A stretch of 64,000 nt of DNA from an uncultured Chlorobiaceae bacterium. GTDB lineage: Bacteria; Bacteroidota; Chlorobiia; Chlorobiales; Chlorobiaceae. The notes beneath the pieces are model-generated. The model did no database searches, was not told the origin of the DNA, and worked only from the letters and a program-made list of their open reading frames with translations. The DNA lies in the NCBI GenBank assembly GCA_903824045.1, contig CAIJVD010000013.1, positions 1-64,000 of the forward strand, read 5' to 3'. Below are positions 1 to 8,746 of this stretch, piece by piece (position 1 is the stretch's first letter; every line of letters begins with the position of its first letter). The translations under genes and the position numbers were made by a program.

Positions 1-22
1 GTCTTTCAGATTCTGATTGCAT
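1..22 (-). CDS. 5' end of a leftward gene, cut by the window edge
   Basis: Read on the minus strand, an ATG at 22 opens a frame that runs off the window (first residues MQSESER). It is preceded by a textbook ribosome binding site, AGGAGG at 33-28, five bases before the ATG. Only seven codons are visible, so no function can be assigned. The strong SD is notable because most genes here lack one. Confidence 0.55.
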
Positions 23-120
23 AACATCCTCCTTTTCAAAGGGTTACAATTCAATTGGCTCCCTTTATAATTACAACAGGATATTATGAATCGTGCCCAT
101 CTGTGTTCAAGCACTATATA

Positions 121-143
121 ACGTTCACAACAAATTCAACTTA
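121..143 (+). repeat. Solo copy of a RAYT-element end
   Basis: These 23 bases (ACGTTCACAACA then AATTCAACTTA) match 51113-51135, the left end of the RAYT transposase element, with a single mismatch. No transposase lies next to this copy. It is therefore either a solo end left by a lost element or a terminal repeat shared across the genome. Confidence 0.6.
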
Positions 144-144
144 C

Positions 145-345
145 GGCACCATATACCCGCGAATCACGACGATTCGGGGTGGCTTGTTTGGTTGGCGTGG
201 TCTATGCGTTGGTATCCACCGGGGATTTGCATCCCCGGCTAGGAACATGTCGCTCCTCTGGAGCTTGGGGAATTCGGGGGCGACGGCGCAAATGCCGTAG
301 GGACGGCATGCCGGTAGCCATGGGTGCCAACCCATGGAAAATGGC
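145..345. repeat. Intergenic block of four perfect hairpins
   Basis: Four perfect inverted repeats lie in about 180 bp: CGAATC/GATTCG (160-176, loop ACGAC), CCGGGGAT/ATCCCCGG (219-238, loop TTGC), GCTCC/GGAGC (252-264, loop TCT) and CCATGGGT/ACCCATGG (318-337, loop GCCA). No convincing gene occupies the interval. The GCTCC-TCT-GGAGC core recurs at 10972-10984 downstream of purF. The block sits immediately downstream of the Wzi-like gene and probably also ends or protects that transcript. It resembles a composite REP/BIME-like element. Confidence 0.6.
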
Positions 346-354
346 CCTCGGCTT

Positions 355-1698
355 TTAGAAAAAGGATTTGGTGAGGCTCAAGATAAATCCCGGATTTGGT
401 TTTGTTGATTTTGCGGCGTCGAGATAAAACTCCTGGGTGAGTGACCATCCCGGAGCAACTGTGGAGGTGTTGGCAAGCTCAAGGGCCACCGTCGAAGACC
501 TGAGGTTCTCGGGAATCTCGCTGCCATAGCTTCCGTAGTTCCTGAAATAGGCAACTCTGGTCAGCGGGTTGAAAACAGTGTTGAAACGCCAGAGAAGTGA
601 GGCATTCATTCCTTTTACCAACTGCTGATTCCGGGAGATATCGATGAATGGATGGCCGATGCTATACCCTTCATGCACCCAGGCGCCATACTGGCCTCTG
701 AAATAGTTGTCAAATTCTCCGGTGTGTCCGGCAGTGTCGAACCTGGTATCAAGAAACTCAATGTTGGCGCGAACAAGACGGCTGTCAGGGTACTTGTTGA
801 TCCACGATCCACCGATGAGATAGTCGCCCGGCCTCCAGAAGCGAAGTCCGCTGCTGTCCTCGAACATGCTCATGGCATAGAAATACCAGTCGTGCCAGTC
901 CTCCTTGAACTTGATGGCAAACTCAATGGTACCGCGGTGGTCACCGAGGGCATTTGCCTGATCGCTCCATGATGCGCTCGTCCCTCCGCTTTTGCCGAGA
1001 AAAACCTTGGCATAATCTTTCAATCCGGAAGGGTTGCCCTCCCCGCCCCACCAGGTGAGATGATGCAGACCGGCATAGATATTGGTGCCGGCATCTGGGT
1101 TGGTGCCGCCAATCCTGAAGTAGAGAAATTTCTGGTGAAGATAGAGGTTTTTCACCTGCTCGGCCTCCCCCATCCAGCCGTGGGCAAGGTATGCGTTAAC
1201 GGCGAGTCCGTCGACGAGATCGATATAGCCGTTGGTCGAGATCGCTATTTTCGGGATGGTCGGAGCATTCCGGCTGTATACTTCATGACCTGCAGTGAGA
1301 AGCGAGTCGGCCAGACCGAATGATTCCGATTTGCGGCCAAGCGTAAGGCGGAGTTCTTTCCATGTGGCGCCGACGTAGGCATCGGTCCAGAGCAGATCGG
1401 AACTGCTGCGGGAGTGCGCCGTGAGGTCGAAACCGTAGTTCCAGTCGAATACCTTCTCTTCATCGGAACGCTTGAGAATGCGAAAACGCGAAAAGCCCAC
1501 GGTGCCGGATTCGCTGCCGATACGTCCATCCCTTCCCGACCTTATCCAGAACGGCATTCGGGTCCCATCGGACGAAGCAATTCCGCCTGAGACCTCCAGA
1601 GAGTCGATTAGTGCCGGTCGGGCAGCGGATGCCGGCCGGGCAAAGGTCATGAGGGATGCAAAAAGAAGAAGTGGAACAAGACGTGCGAAAGTGGTCAT
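355..1698 (-). CDS. Wzi-like capsule assembly / outer-membrane beta-barrel protein
   Basis: The 447-residue product starts with a signal peptide (hydrophobic stretch about residues 6-20, cleavage after Ala-Ser-Ala near 25). The rest is rich in alternating aromatic and polar segments and ends with Phe-Phe, as expected for an outer-membrane beta barrel. Overall it resembles the capsule-assembly Wzi family, whose members bind surface polysaccharide at the outer membrane. The GRKSESFGLADSLL segment (about 125-138) and repeated Trp/Tyr-rich strands fit that family. The gene stands alone; no capsule export genes adjoin it, though the rfb/manC operon lies 14 kb away. No clear SD precedes the ATG. 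The barrel is well supported; the exact role is inferred. Confidence 0.75.
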   Translation of the reverse strand: MTTFARLVPLLLFASLMTFARPASAARPALIDSLEVSGGIASSDGTRMPFWIRSGRDGRIGSESGTVGFSRFRILKRSDEEKVFDWNYGFDLTAHSRSSSDLLWTDAYVGATWKELRLTLGRKSESFGLADSLLTAGHEVYSRNAPTIPKIAISTNGYIDLVDGLAVNAYLAHGWMGEAEQVKNLYLHQKFLYFRIGGTNPDAGTNIYAGLHHLTWWGGEGNPSGLKDYAKVFLGKSGGTSASWSDQANALGDHRGTIEFAIKFKEDWHDWYFYAMSMFEDSSGLRFWRPGDYLIGGSWINKYPDSRLVRANIEFLDTRFDTAGHTGEFDNYFRGQYGAWVHEGYSIGHPFIDISRNQQLVKGMNASLLWRFNTVFNPLTRVAYFRNYGSYGSEIPENLRSSTVALELANTSTVAPGWSLTQEFYLDAAKSTKPNPGFILSLTKSFF

Positions 1699-1737
1699 GG
1701 TAAAGTGCAGGGCTGAACTATTGAATTGAAAGCACTC

Positions 1738-2205
1738 TCAAAGAGCGTGGCTGAGCTCGACCTTGCGGTCGACAGCATAGGACCACTCACCCTCAGGCCT
1801 CTGGCGATTGCCGGCCCAGAGCTCCAGCGTCACGCCTTTTGCCGATGCATGCCCGGAAGTAAAGATCTCGACCTGATAGTAGAGCTCATCAAGCATATCA
1901 TCCCATGCCTTCTTGAGTCCCTCTCCGGTGGAGGAGTATTCGCTGGCCGGCTGCAGTGCACGAAGATCACTCTGGAAGTAGTCGCCAAGGTAGACGAAGC
2001 TGTCGGGCATCAGAAAACCGCCCCGGAATGTGCCGCGAGGATGCTTGAGGCCGGGAAGTTCGACCCAGAATTCAAGATGGCTTTCGCCGGTCATCTTTCC
2101 GTCAGCCGCAAGCTTTTCAAGAAGCTGCTGCACGGTCTGGCGGATGAGCATCTTGTTGTCAAGAGAGAGCTCGTGGAGCTTGAAATCCGGTGTGTGGTCA
2201 CGCAT
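1738..2205 (-). CDS. Conserved-looking hypothetical protein, 155 aa
   Basis: I do not recognise a family. The product is a soluble, acidic alpha/beta-looking protein of 155 residues with no signal peptide, membrane segment or metal-binding cysteine cluster. It has a Trp/Phe-rich middle (HLEFWVELPG near 43-52) and an acidic helix with WDDMLDELYYQ near 100-110. It ends 39 bp upstream of the Wzi-like start on the same strand, so the two may be cotranscribed. The start is the first ATG in frame and lacks a clear SD. Codon use looks like that of its neighbours. Confidence 0.6.
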   Translation of the reverse strand: MRDHTPDFKLHELSLDNKMLIRQTVQQLLEKLAADGKMTGESHLEFWVELPGLKHPRGTFRGGFLMPDSFVYLGDYFQSDLRALQPASEYSSTGEGLKKAWDDMLDELYYQVEIFTSGHASAKGVTLELWAGNRQRPEGEWSYAVDRKVELSHAL

Positions 2206-2283
2206 GGCGGTATCGGCTTACAAGAGGGTTCCTGTTGATGTGTACTTGCAATTAATATACAGTTTTTCATCCGTCAGAGCCAA

Positions 2284-2326
2284 TTCCACAGAAAAAGGAA
2301 GGGCGTGCAAACCCGCACGCCCTTCT
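2284..2326 (-). terminator. Rho-independent terminator of purH
   Basis: AAGGGCGTGC (2299-2308), a 6-nt loop and GCACGCCCTT (2315-2324) form a perfect 10-bp stem. On the minus strand it is followed by CCTTTTTCTG. It lies about 30 bp past the purH stop. Confidence 0.85.
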
Positions 2327-2354
2327 CCCATTTCCATGTAGTGTTGAGAGGCTC

Positions 2355-3932
2355 TCAATGCTTGAAGTGGCGCATCCCGGTGAATACCATGGCGAGATTG
2401 TTGGCATCGGCGGCCTCAATCACCTCGTTGTCCCTGATGGAACCACCCGGCTGAATAACCGCGGTGCATCCGGCCTCTGCGGCGGCAAGCAGACCGTCGG
2501 CAAAGGGGAAGAATGCGTCTGAAGCTACGACAGATCCCTTCAGGTCGAGACCGACCTCGGAGGCTTTCCAGCGAGCGATTTTGGAGGAGTCGACGCGGGA
2601 CATCTGGCCGGCGCCCACGCCGAATGTCTGGCGGTTCTTGACATAGAGAATCGTGTTGCTCTTGATATGCTTGCAGATCTTCCAGGCGAACATCAGGTCC
2701 GAAAGCTCCTCGCCGGTCGGCTGACGTTTGGTGACAACCTTCAGATCCTCGCGGGCTACGATTTTGCTGTCGCGCTCCTGGACAAGCATGCCGAAGGGGG
2801 TGGACTTGAACTCCCATCCGCCTTGTGGTAGGGCCTTTTTCTGGAGCACCAGCCTGCGGTCCTTCTTCTTCATCAGCAGGTCGAGCACCCCATCCTCAAA
2901 CGCCGGAGCGATAAGGATTTCGGTGAAGATTTCGTTGACCGCCACAGCGGCCTCCATGTCGAGCGGACGGTTGAAGGCGATGATGCCGCCAAACGGCGCC
3001 TGCGTGTCGGTGGCAAATGCACGACGGTAAGCCTCGGCAAGGCTCGGAGCCTGGGCAACGCCGCAAGGGTTGGTATGTTTTATGATTACCACCGTAGGAT
3101 CCTCGCCGCGGAACTCCTCGATGAGGGTTGTTGCAGCGGCGATATCGAGCATGTTGTTGTAGGAGAGCTCCTTGCCGTGCAGCTTGTCAAAAATGTCGTC
3201 GAACGAGCGTGTTCCATCCTGGTCGGTCAGGCGGTAGAGCCCTGCGTTCTGGTGCGGGTTCTCGCCGTAGCGCATGCCGAGCTCGCGCTCCAGCTTGAGG
3301 GTGATGGAGGCTGCCGCATCCTGCTGCGCCGTCGAGGCTGCGCCGGTCAGGTAGGTGGCAATCGCGTTATCATAGCGGGAGGTCTGGGTAAACACCCTGG
3401 TTGCCAGACGCAGGCGGGTCGCTCTGGTCGTGGCGCCGTTGTTCTCGCGCATCTCACGGAGCACAACCGGGTAGTCGGCGCTGTCGATGACAACCGTGAC
3501 AGACTCGTTGTTCTTGGCCGCGCTGCGGAGCATCGAAGGACCGCCGATATCAATATTCTCGATGGCGTCCTCAAAGGTCACATCCGGTTTTGCAACCGTT
3601 GCCTCGAAGGGGTAGAGGTTCACGACGACGATATCTATGAAGCCGATGCCGTTATCGATAGCCTGTTTGACATGGTCGGCGTTGTCGCGGACGGCAAGAA
3701 GCCCTCCGTGAATTTTCGGGTGGAGGGTTTTGACCCGTCCGTCCATGATTTCCGGAAATCCGGTAATGTTGGAGATGGAGGCTGCGCCGATCCCTGAATC
3801 CTGAAGCGCCTTGAGGGTGCCTCCAGTTGAGAAAATTTCAACGCCCATGGAACTCAGTTCCCGGCAGAAATCGACAATACCGGTTTTATCAGAAACCGAC
3901 ACTAAAGCTCTCTTGATTCGAGGGTCAGACAT
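2355..3932 (-). CDS. purH: Bifunctional AICAR formyltransferase / IMP cyclohydrolase
   Basis: PurH catalyses the last two steps of purine synthesis, formylating AICAR with 10-formyl-THF and closing the ring to IMP. The 525-residue length is normal. The N-terminal MGS-like cyclohydrolase domain shows VSVSDKTG (12-19) and [13 protein letters not shown] (65-77). The C-terminal transformylase domain carries the catalytic Lys-His pair in IIKHTNPCG (K285, H286). It is divergent from purN across a 64-bp gap, so the two purine genes probably share a control region. A strong terminator follows. Confidence 0.97.
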   Translation of the reverse strand: MSDPRIKRALVSVSDKTGIVDFCRELSSMGVEIFSTGGTLKALQDSGIGAASISNITGFPEIMDGRVKTLHPKIHGGLLAVRDNADHVKQAIDNGIGFIDIVVVNLYPFEATVAKPDVTFEDAIENIDIGGPSMLRSAAKNNESVTVVIDSADYPVVLREMRENNGATTRATRLRLATRVFTQTSRYDNAIATYLTGAASTAQQDAAASITLKLERELGMRYGENPHQNAGLYRLTDQDGTRSFDDIFDKLHGKELSYNNMLDIAAATTLIEEFRGEDPTVVIIKHTNPCGVAQAPSLAEAYRRAFATDTQAPFGGIIAFNRPLDMEAAVAVNEIFTEILIAPAFEDGVLDLLMKKKDRRLVLQKKALPQGGWEFKSTPFGMLVQERDSKIVAREDLKVVTKRQPTGEELSDLMFAWKICKHIKSNTILYVKNRQTFGVGAGQMSRVDSSKIARWKASEVGLDLKGSVVASDAFFPFADGLLAAAEAGCTAVIQPGGSIRDNEVIEAADANNLAMVFTGMRHFKH

Positions 3933-3996
3933 TTGCAGAATGTTTATTTATGGTTTTATTGCAATGGTAAAGCGGAAATGTAAGAAAAAATCGCAA

Positions 3997-4599
3997 ATGG
4001 CTAACCACAAAACACGACTCGCCCTCTTCTGTTCAGGTACGGGAAGCAATTTCAGGGCGATCTTTCACGCACTCGAAAAAAAGCGGCTCAATGCTGAAAT
4101 TGTGCTCTGCCTCTCCAACCGGTCACAGTGCGGCGCAATGGAGTTCGCTCGGGAGAACAATATTGAAACAGTGCACCTGTCGGAAAAACAGTTCGATTCG
4201 TTCGAAGAGTTCGCCGGAGCGATGGTGGAGAGCCTGAGAGAGCGCCAGATCGACGTGGTGCTGCTTGCAGGATACATGCGCAAGGTACCTCTTGCCGTTG
4301 TAGCGGCATTTCCGGAGAGGATCCTCAACATCCACCCTGCCCTGCTGCCAAAATTCGGTGGCGCGGGGATGTACGGCACCCATGTCCATGCTGCGGTGAT
4401 CGCTGCGGGCGAAGCGGAGAGCGGTGCAACGGTCCATTTTGTCAACGAGGAGTACGACAAAGGCCGAATTCTCTTGCAACGAAAGGTTCCGGTTCTCCAC
4501 GCTGATACGCCCGAATCCCTTGCTGCCAGGGTGCTCGACTGCGAACACGCCCTCTACCCCGACGCCCTTGAGAAAATGCTTGAAGAGCAGAGCCGATGA
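3997..4599 (+). CDS. purN: Phosphoribosylglycinamide (GAR) formyltransferase
   Basis: PurN formylates GAR with 10-formyl-THF in the third step of purine synthesis. From the ATG at 3997 it is 200 residues. FCSGTGSNF (11-19) binds the phosphate. The catalytic triad of the family is visible as Asn111 and His113 in NIHPALLPKFGG and Asp154 in EEYDKGRI. An in-frame ATG at 3964 would add 11 basic residues not typical of the family, so the later start is preferred; neither has a clear SD. The stop overlaps the queE start in an ATGA, implying translational coupling. Confidence 0.95.
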   Translation: MANHKTRLALFCSGTGSNFRAIFHALEKKRLNAEIVLCLSNRSQCGAMEFARENNIETVHLSEKQFDSFEEFAGAMVESLRERQIDVVLLAGYMRKVPLAVVAAFPERILNIHPALLPKFGGAGMYGTHVHAAVIAAGEAESGATVHFVNEEYDKGRILLQRKVPVLHADTPESLAARVLDCEHALYPDALEKMLEEQSR

Positions 4600-5264
4600 G
4601 CGAGATCCTCAACATTTGCGAGATCTTTCACTCCATACAGGGTGAATCCTCCTTTGCCGGCTGGCCCTGTCTCTTCATCCGGCTCTCCGGATGCGGCCAC
4701 GGCTGCGTCGGTTGCGACACCCCCTACGCTCAAAGCGGCGGCACAAGCATGCCGATTGGCGATATTGTCCACCAGGCACTCTCCTTCCAGACGCCGCTCA
4801 TCGAGGTCACGGGCGGAGAACCACTCCTGCAGGCGGGGGTCTATCCCCTCATGCAGCGGCTCTGCGACTCCGGACGGCAGGTGCTGCTTGAAACTGGCGG
4901 ATTCCTTTCGGTTGCAGATGTCGATCGGCGCGTCCACAAAATTATCGACCTCAAGCCTCCCTCCAGCGGTGTCTGCCCGTTGAACAATCCCGAAAATATC
5001 AGGCTCGCGCTCGACGCCCCCTTTATGGAGAGAGCGTCGTTCGAGTTCAAGGCGGTGATTGCATCGAGAACCGACTACCTCTGGGCGCGATCACTTCTTC
5101 TGGAACACCGGCTGACCGACTCCTTTACCATCATGATGGGGGTCGCCTTCGGGATGCTCGACCCCAAAGAGCTTGCCGGATGGATACTCGAAGACCGCCT
5201 GCGGGTACGCCTGCAGCTGCAGCTCCACAAGTATATCTGGGATCCCGGGATCAGAGGCGTTTGA
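4596..5264 (+). CDS. queE: 7-carboxy-7-deazaguanine synthase (radical SAM)
   Basis: QueE converts 6-carboxytetrahydropterin to 7-carboxy-7-deazaguanine in queuosine synthesis, using a 4Fe-4S cluster and SAM. The radical-SAM cysteines are C33, C37 and C40 in the C-x3-C-x2-C spacing (SGCGHGCVGCDTPY). The family N-terminus EIFHSIQGE (9-17) and the SAM-binding GGEP motif (about 74-77) are present. Length of 222 residues is normal. It overlaps purN by 4 bp, an unusual pairing of purine and queuosine genes. Downstream is 140 bp of repeat-containing DNA. Confidence 0.95.
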   Translation: MSEILNICEIFHSIQGESSFAGWPCLFIRLSGCGHGCVGCDTPYAQSGGTSMPIGDIVHQALSFQTPLIEVTGGEPLLQAGVYPLMQRLCDSGRQVLLETGGFLSVADVDRRVHKIIDLKPPSSGVCPLNNPENIRLALDAPFMERASFEFKAVIASRTDYLWARSLLLEHRLTDSFTIMMGVAFGMLDPKELAGWILEDRLRVRLQLQLHKYIWDPGIRGV

Positions 5265-5273
5265 AAAGATTAT

Positions 5274-5304
5274 GAATTCCGGATTTTGAATTTTGGATTG
5301 GCAA
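5274..5304 (+). repeat. Dispersed GGATTTTGAATTT-type repeat
   Basis: A run GAATTCC, GGATTTTGAATTTTGG, ATTGGCAA closely matches 7377-7406 and 46119-46148, all intergenic. It lies just past the queE stop. The following 100 bp to the next gene contain no other recognisable feature apart from a related reverse-oriented AT-rich run. Confidence 0.6.
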
Positions 5305-5404
5305 TCCCCTGGAGCCCGGTTGTTCATCCATAATCCATGATCTATAATTCAATATTCGGAATTTCTTCTTTACCTTTCGTTTTAACCCTTTTAACCGTAG
5401 CGAG

Positions 5405-6394
5405 TTGACCTCACTCTCTGTCATCGTTCCCCTTTTCAACGAACGGGAATCCATTCCTGAACTGCTCGATCAGCTCTATCTGGCCATGGGCGAGCGGGAG
5501 CTGTGCGACCTCTTCGGGGAGCCGTTCAGCTTTGAGATCATCATGGTCGATGACGGCTCGACTGACGCCTCACCGAGCCTTATTACCGGGCTCATTGCCT
5601 CTCGACCCGAGATCCGCCTGATCTCGCTGCAGAGAAACTTCGGCAAGACCGCCGCGCTCTCGGCCGGATTCCTTGCCGCTTCGGGCGAGTATGTCTGCAC
5701 CATCGACGCTGACCTGCAGGATGACCCCCTGGCAATCAAGAGCATGATCAAAAAGCTGCAGGAGGGCTACGATCTGGTGAGCGGCTGGAAGAGGGATCGA
5801 AAGGACCCTCTCTCCAAAACCCTTCCTTCAAAGCTTTTTAATGCCGCAACACGGCTCTTTACCGGCATCTCAATCCATGATTTCAACTGCGGGCTCAAGG
5901 TATACCGGAGTGGTGTCGTCCGGCGGCTGGAGCTGCATGGAGATATGCACCGCTACATTCCCGTGCTGGCTCAGTGGAATGGCTTCAGGGTCACCGAACT
6001 TCCGGTAAACCACCGGGCGAGAAAATTCGGAAGCACCAAATACGGCTCTTCACGATTTTTTTCAGGCCTCTTTGACTTTCTCTCGGTACTCTTCATCACC
6101 CGCTACCTGCGCCGTCCAATGCACTTTTTCGGGATGGCCGGACTTGTCAGTTTTCTGTTCGGCTTCTGCATCAGCCTCTACGTGACGCTCGACAAGATCC
6201 TGCTCCACAAGCCGGTCAGCAACCGACCGATTCTCTTTCTCGGCATCCTGCTGCTCATTCTTGGCGTCCAGCTTTTTTCGACAGGGCTGCTCGGAGAGAT
6301 GCTCTCAACCTCTTCGACAAAAGGCACACAGTTCACCGTCCGCGAAACGGCAAACCTCACCCCTACGCAGGCAAAAATGCTGCCGATTGGGTGA
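5405..6394 (+). CDS. Family 2 glycosyltransferase, DPM1/GtrB-like, membrane-anchored
   Basis: This is a GT2 enzyme of the polyprenyl-phosphate sugar transferase type. It has the GT-A opening LSVIVPLFNERESI (4-17), the MVDDGSTD nucleotide-binding motif (about 48-55) and the metal-binding DADLQDDP (about 100-107). Two hydrophobic helices follow (about 237-260 and 273-296), the usual anchor of GtrB and ArnC relatives. Such enzymes charge undecaprenyl phosphate with a sugar for transfer on the outer side of the membrane. The likely start is TTG at 5405; the first in-frame ATG would remove the core of the domain. Sugar specificity cannot be read from the sequence. Confidence 0.85.
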   Translation: MTSLSVIVPLFNERESIPELLDQLYLAMGERELCDLFGEPFSFEIIMVDDGSTDASPSLITGLIASRPEIRLISLQRNFGKTAALSAGFLAASGEYVCTIDADLQDDPLAIKSMIKKLQEGYDLVSGWKRDRKDPLSKTLPSKLFNAATRLFTGISIHDFNCGLKVYRSGVVRRLELHGDMHRYIPVLAQWNGFRVTELPVNHRARKFGSTKYGSSRFFSGLFDFLSVLFITRYLRRPMHFFGMAGLVSFLFGFCISLYVTLDKILLHKPVSNRPILFLGILLLILGVQLFSTGLLGEMLSTSSTKGTQFTVRETANLTPTQAKMLPIG

Positions 6395-6423
6395 GAGTTT
6401 TGGATTGAAGAGGGTGGTCCACA

Positions 6424-6443
6424 AATCCCGACTTGTCGGGATT
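6424..6443. repeat. CCCGA/TCGGG palindrome
   Basis: AATCCCGAC-TT-GTCGGGATT is a perfect 9-bp inverted repeat 30 bp past the glycosyltransferase stop. Related CATCCCGA/TCGGGATG hairpins occur at 31595-31615 and 46274-46300. There is no T-run, so it is not a standard terminator. Confidence 0.55.
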
Positions 6444-6527
6444 ATCACGAATTGGGAGAGGAGATGATCGGCACGCTTGCACAGGACACGAAACTCACAG
6501 AGGTCACATAAAAAACTTCTTTATTTC

Positions 6528-7364
6528 ATGAAACGAGTTGGAGCTCATGTCAGTATTGCGGGCGGCGTTGAAAATGCGCCGATTCAGGCTCGTAGCATCG
6601 GGGCGAAGGCTTTCGCCCTCTTCACAAAAAACCAGCGACAGTGGAGGGCTCCGAAACTGAGTGCTCCCTCTCTGGACGCTTTCCTCAGGAACTGCGATGA
6701 CGGAGGCTTCCGGCCGGAGCATATCCTCCCGCACGACAGTTATCTCATCAATCTCGGCAACCCGGATCCGGAGAAGCTGAATGTTTCGCGACAGGCATTC
6801 ATAGAGGAGATGCAGCGCGTGGAAACGCTTGGGCTAGTGATGCTGAATTTTCATCCGGGAAGCCATCTGAGGCTGATCGATGAGGAGCGCTGCATTGAGC
6901 TTATTGCCGAATCGATCAACATGGCCCTCGAGGCGACCTCGACGGTTACTGCGGTCATCGAAAACACGGCCGGTCAGGGGAGCAACCTCGGGTACCGGTT
7001 CGAGCAGCTTGCCTCGCTCATCGACAAGGTCGACGACAAAAGCCGGGTCGGGGTCTGCCTCGACACCTGCCACCTCTTTGCCGCCGGTTACGACCTCTCT
7101 ACTGCAGCGGCAACTGAAGCAACCTTCATGGAGTTCGACCGGATCGTGGGCGTTGGGTACCTGAGGGGAATGCACCTCAACGATGCGCTCCACCCGCTCG
7201 GCAGCCATCTCGACCGGCATGCATGCATAGGGAAGGGAACGATCGGGCTGGAGGCTTTCCGCTATATCATGGCCCATCCGGCCTGCGAGGAGATTCCGCT
7301 CATCCTCGAAACACCCGACTCCGACGGATGGCAGGAGGAGATCCAGCTGCTCTATTCGCTCTGA
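6528..7364 (+). CDS. nfo: Endonuclease IV (AP endonuclease)
   Basis: Nfo cleaves DNA 5' of abasic sites in base-excision repair using three zinc ions. From the ATG at 6528 the protein has 278 residues and all nine zinc ligands fall at the E. coli numbering: H69, H109, E145, D179, H182, H216, D229, H231 and E261. They sit in [46 protein letters not shown] and LETP. The start at [13 protein letters not shown] matches the family; 17 upstream codons are open but unlike it. It is flanked by repeat-containing spacers and is probably monocistronic. Confidence 0.97.
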   Translation: MKRVGAHVSIAGGVENAPIQARSIGAKAFALFTKNQRQWRAPKLSAPSLDAFLRNCDDGGFRPEHILPHDSYLINLGNPDPEKLNVSRQAFIEEMQRVETLGLVMLNFHPGSHLRLIDEERCIELIAESINMALEATSTVTAVIENTAGQGSNLGYRFEQLASLIDKVDDKSRVGVCLDTCHLFAAGYDLSTAAATEATFMEFDRIVGVGYLRGMHLNDALHPLGSHLDRHACIGKGTIGLEAFRYIMAHPACEEIPLILETPDSDGWQEEIQLLYSL

Positions 7365-7376
7365 GGGTCAGGAGGG

Positions 7377-7406
7377 GATTCCGGATTTTGAATTTCGGAT
7401 TGGAAA
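7377..7406 (+). repeat. Dispersed GGATTTTGAATTT-type repeat
   Basis: GATTCC, GGATTTTGAATTTCGG, ATTGGAAA matches 46119-46148 closely and 5274-5304 with small changes. It lies just past the nfo stop. Together with the 65-bp hairpin at 7461 it fills most of the spacer to ftsX. Confidence 0.6.
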
Positions 7407-7460
7407 CCCAAAGAACTACAGGGAAGATATGTTGGCAACAACGCGACAGATCCGGCATTT

Positions 7461-7525
7461 TGTCATCTCGACTGAAAGGAGAGATCTCAATGCAGATCAG
7501 ATTCCTCTCTCTGTTCGGGATGACA
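7461..7525. repeat. 65-bp imperfect hairpin repeat, copy 1
   Basis: The element starts TGTCATCTCGACTGAAAGG and ends TCGGGATGACA, with TGTCAT/ATGACA ends and long imperfectly complementary arms. A second copy of exactly 65 bp lies at 15139-15203. It is a miniature palindromic repeat with no coding capacity, located between convergent nfo and ftsX. Confidence 0.7.
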
Positions 7526-7594
7526 AGGTATTCGCGGTCGAAATAAAAAAGCTCACGCTGGGCTACCGTCTCCCACGCAGGAAAAGCTGCTGTG

Positions 7595-8476
7595 CTACCT
7601 CCTGCTGGCGGCTTTCAGATATTTGCGGACCGAGAGGGTGCTGCCAAGAATACCGAGCGTGAGGCCGAGGAGAATGGTTGACGGATAGACGAGGAGCGCG
7701 GAGGGGCGGAGCACCTTGTAGATGGCGGGCTCATAGCTGTAGAGCAGCTGGTCGAAACAGAGGTAGACCGCCCCGGCAGCAAGCAGGCCGGCAAGGACTC
7801 CCTGAAGCGCGCCTTCGATAATGTAGGGCCCACCGATAAGCCATCCCGTTGCACCGACCAGACGCATGGTGCGAATCTTTTCCCGCCGTGAATACATGGC
7901 CAGGCGGATGGTATAGCCGATCAGCACAATGGTTGCCAAAGAGATCAGCACCCCTGTTCCGCCGGTCAGCAGGGTAAAGAGCCTGGCGTTCTGTTCGATC
8001 TGGCCGAGAAATGCCTGGTTGTAGCGGATATCGGCACCAGGCACAATACGCTGCAGGGCGGGAAGAATGCGCCTGACGCTGTCGGGCTGTGCATAATCGG
8101 GAAGAAACTTCACCTTGATCGAGCGCGGCAGGGGGTTCGAACCCAGAATTTTGACAATATCCTCGCCGAAGTCGCGGCTGAAGGTCTTTGCCGCTTCATC
8201 CTTCGATATCGAGATGCTCTCCCTGACTCCCCTGATCTTCTTTATCTGGCCAGCTGCGTCGGCTACCTGGTCGGCACTTATCGAGTCGCCGAGAAACAGC
8301 TCGACCTCCATCCTTCCCCTCAGCTCCTGGATGACGTCAAAAAAGCTGAGCGATACCGTGCCGAAAAGGCCAAGCAGAACAAGGGCAAAAAAACTGATGG
8401 CGACGGTGATGGCGGCCGGAAGCTTCGCCCTTCCTATGCTTGAAAACCCCTCCTTGATGACGAACGAAAGTGACAT
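7595..8476 (-). CDS. ftsX: Cell-division ABC-transporter-like permease FtsX
   Basis: FtsX with FtsE activates peptidoglycan hydrolases at the septum. From the ATG at 8476 it has 293 residues: TM1 (about 17-42), a periplasmic domain of roughly 100 residues rich in charged helices, then three further membrane helices (about 170-195, 218-240, 258-282). The cytoplasmic loop with RREKIRTMRLVGAT (about 198-211) is the family's signature coupling segment. A TTG at 8515 would add 13 residues; the ATG fits the usual FtsX N-terminus (LSFVIKEGFSSI) better. FtsE is not in the window, so the pair is not adjacent here. Confidence 0.9.
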   Translation of the reverse strand: MSLSFVIKEGFSSIGRAKLPAAITVAISFFALVLLGLFGTVSLSFFDVIQELRGRMEVELFLGDSISADQVADAAGQIKKIRGVRESISISKDEAAKTFSRDFGEDIVKILGSNPLPRSIKVKFLPDYAQPDSVRRILPALQRIVPGADIRYNQAFLGQIEQNARLFTLLTGGTGVLISLATIVLIGYTIRLAMYSRREKIRTMRLVGATGWLIGGPYIIEGALQGVLAGLLAAGAVYLCFDQLLYSYEPAIYKVLRPSALLVYPSTILLGLTLGILGSTLSVRKYLKAASRR

Positions 8477-8618
8477 GAGAACGCTTTTTTCGGTGATAGA
8501 CCCGGTGAACCGCAAACACCTGAAAGCAAATTCGGTTACACCTCCTGCATGAACATCTCAAAGAATCAGCAAAACAAGTTGGAAAAACAAGTTTTTTTTC
8601 TTTTAATTAGAGCTGGCC

Positions 8619-8691
8619 GGGGCTATAGCTCAGTTGGTAGAGCATTTGCATGGCATGCAAAGGGTCAGGAGTTCGAGTCTCCTTAGCTCCA
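8619..8691 (+). tRNA. tRNA-Ala, anticodon GGC
   Basis: The 73-nt cloverleaf folds fully: acceptor GGGGCTA/TAGCTCC (one G-U), D arm GCTC/GAGC, anticodon stem TTTGC/GCAAA with loop ATGGCAT giving anticodon GGC, and T arm AGGAG/CTCCT with loop TTCGAGT. The discriminator is A and CCA is not encoded. It reads GCC/GCU alanine codons. A terminator follows at once. Confidence 0.95.
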
Positions 8692-8695
8692 CAGA

Positions 8696-8730
8696 AAAAA
8701 AAAGCGCAGCAAAGAGTCTGCGCTTTTTCT
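8696..8730. terminator. Terminator after tRNA-Ala, probably bidirectional
   Basis: AAAAAGCGCAG (8699-8709), an 8-nt loop and CTGCGCTTTTT (8718-8728) form a strong stem with an A-run before and a T-run after. It ends the tRNA on the plus strand and can end the leftward membrane-protein gene whose stop is at 8747. Confidence 0.85.
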
Positions 8731-8746
8731 GTTTCTGCCCGTTCGA

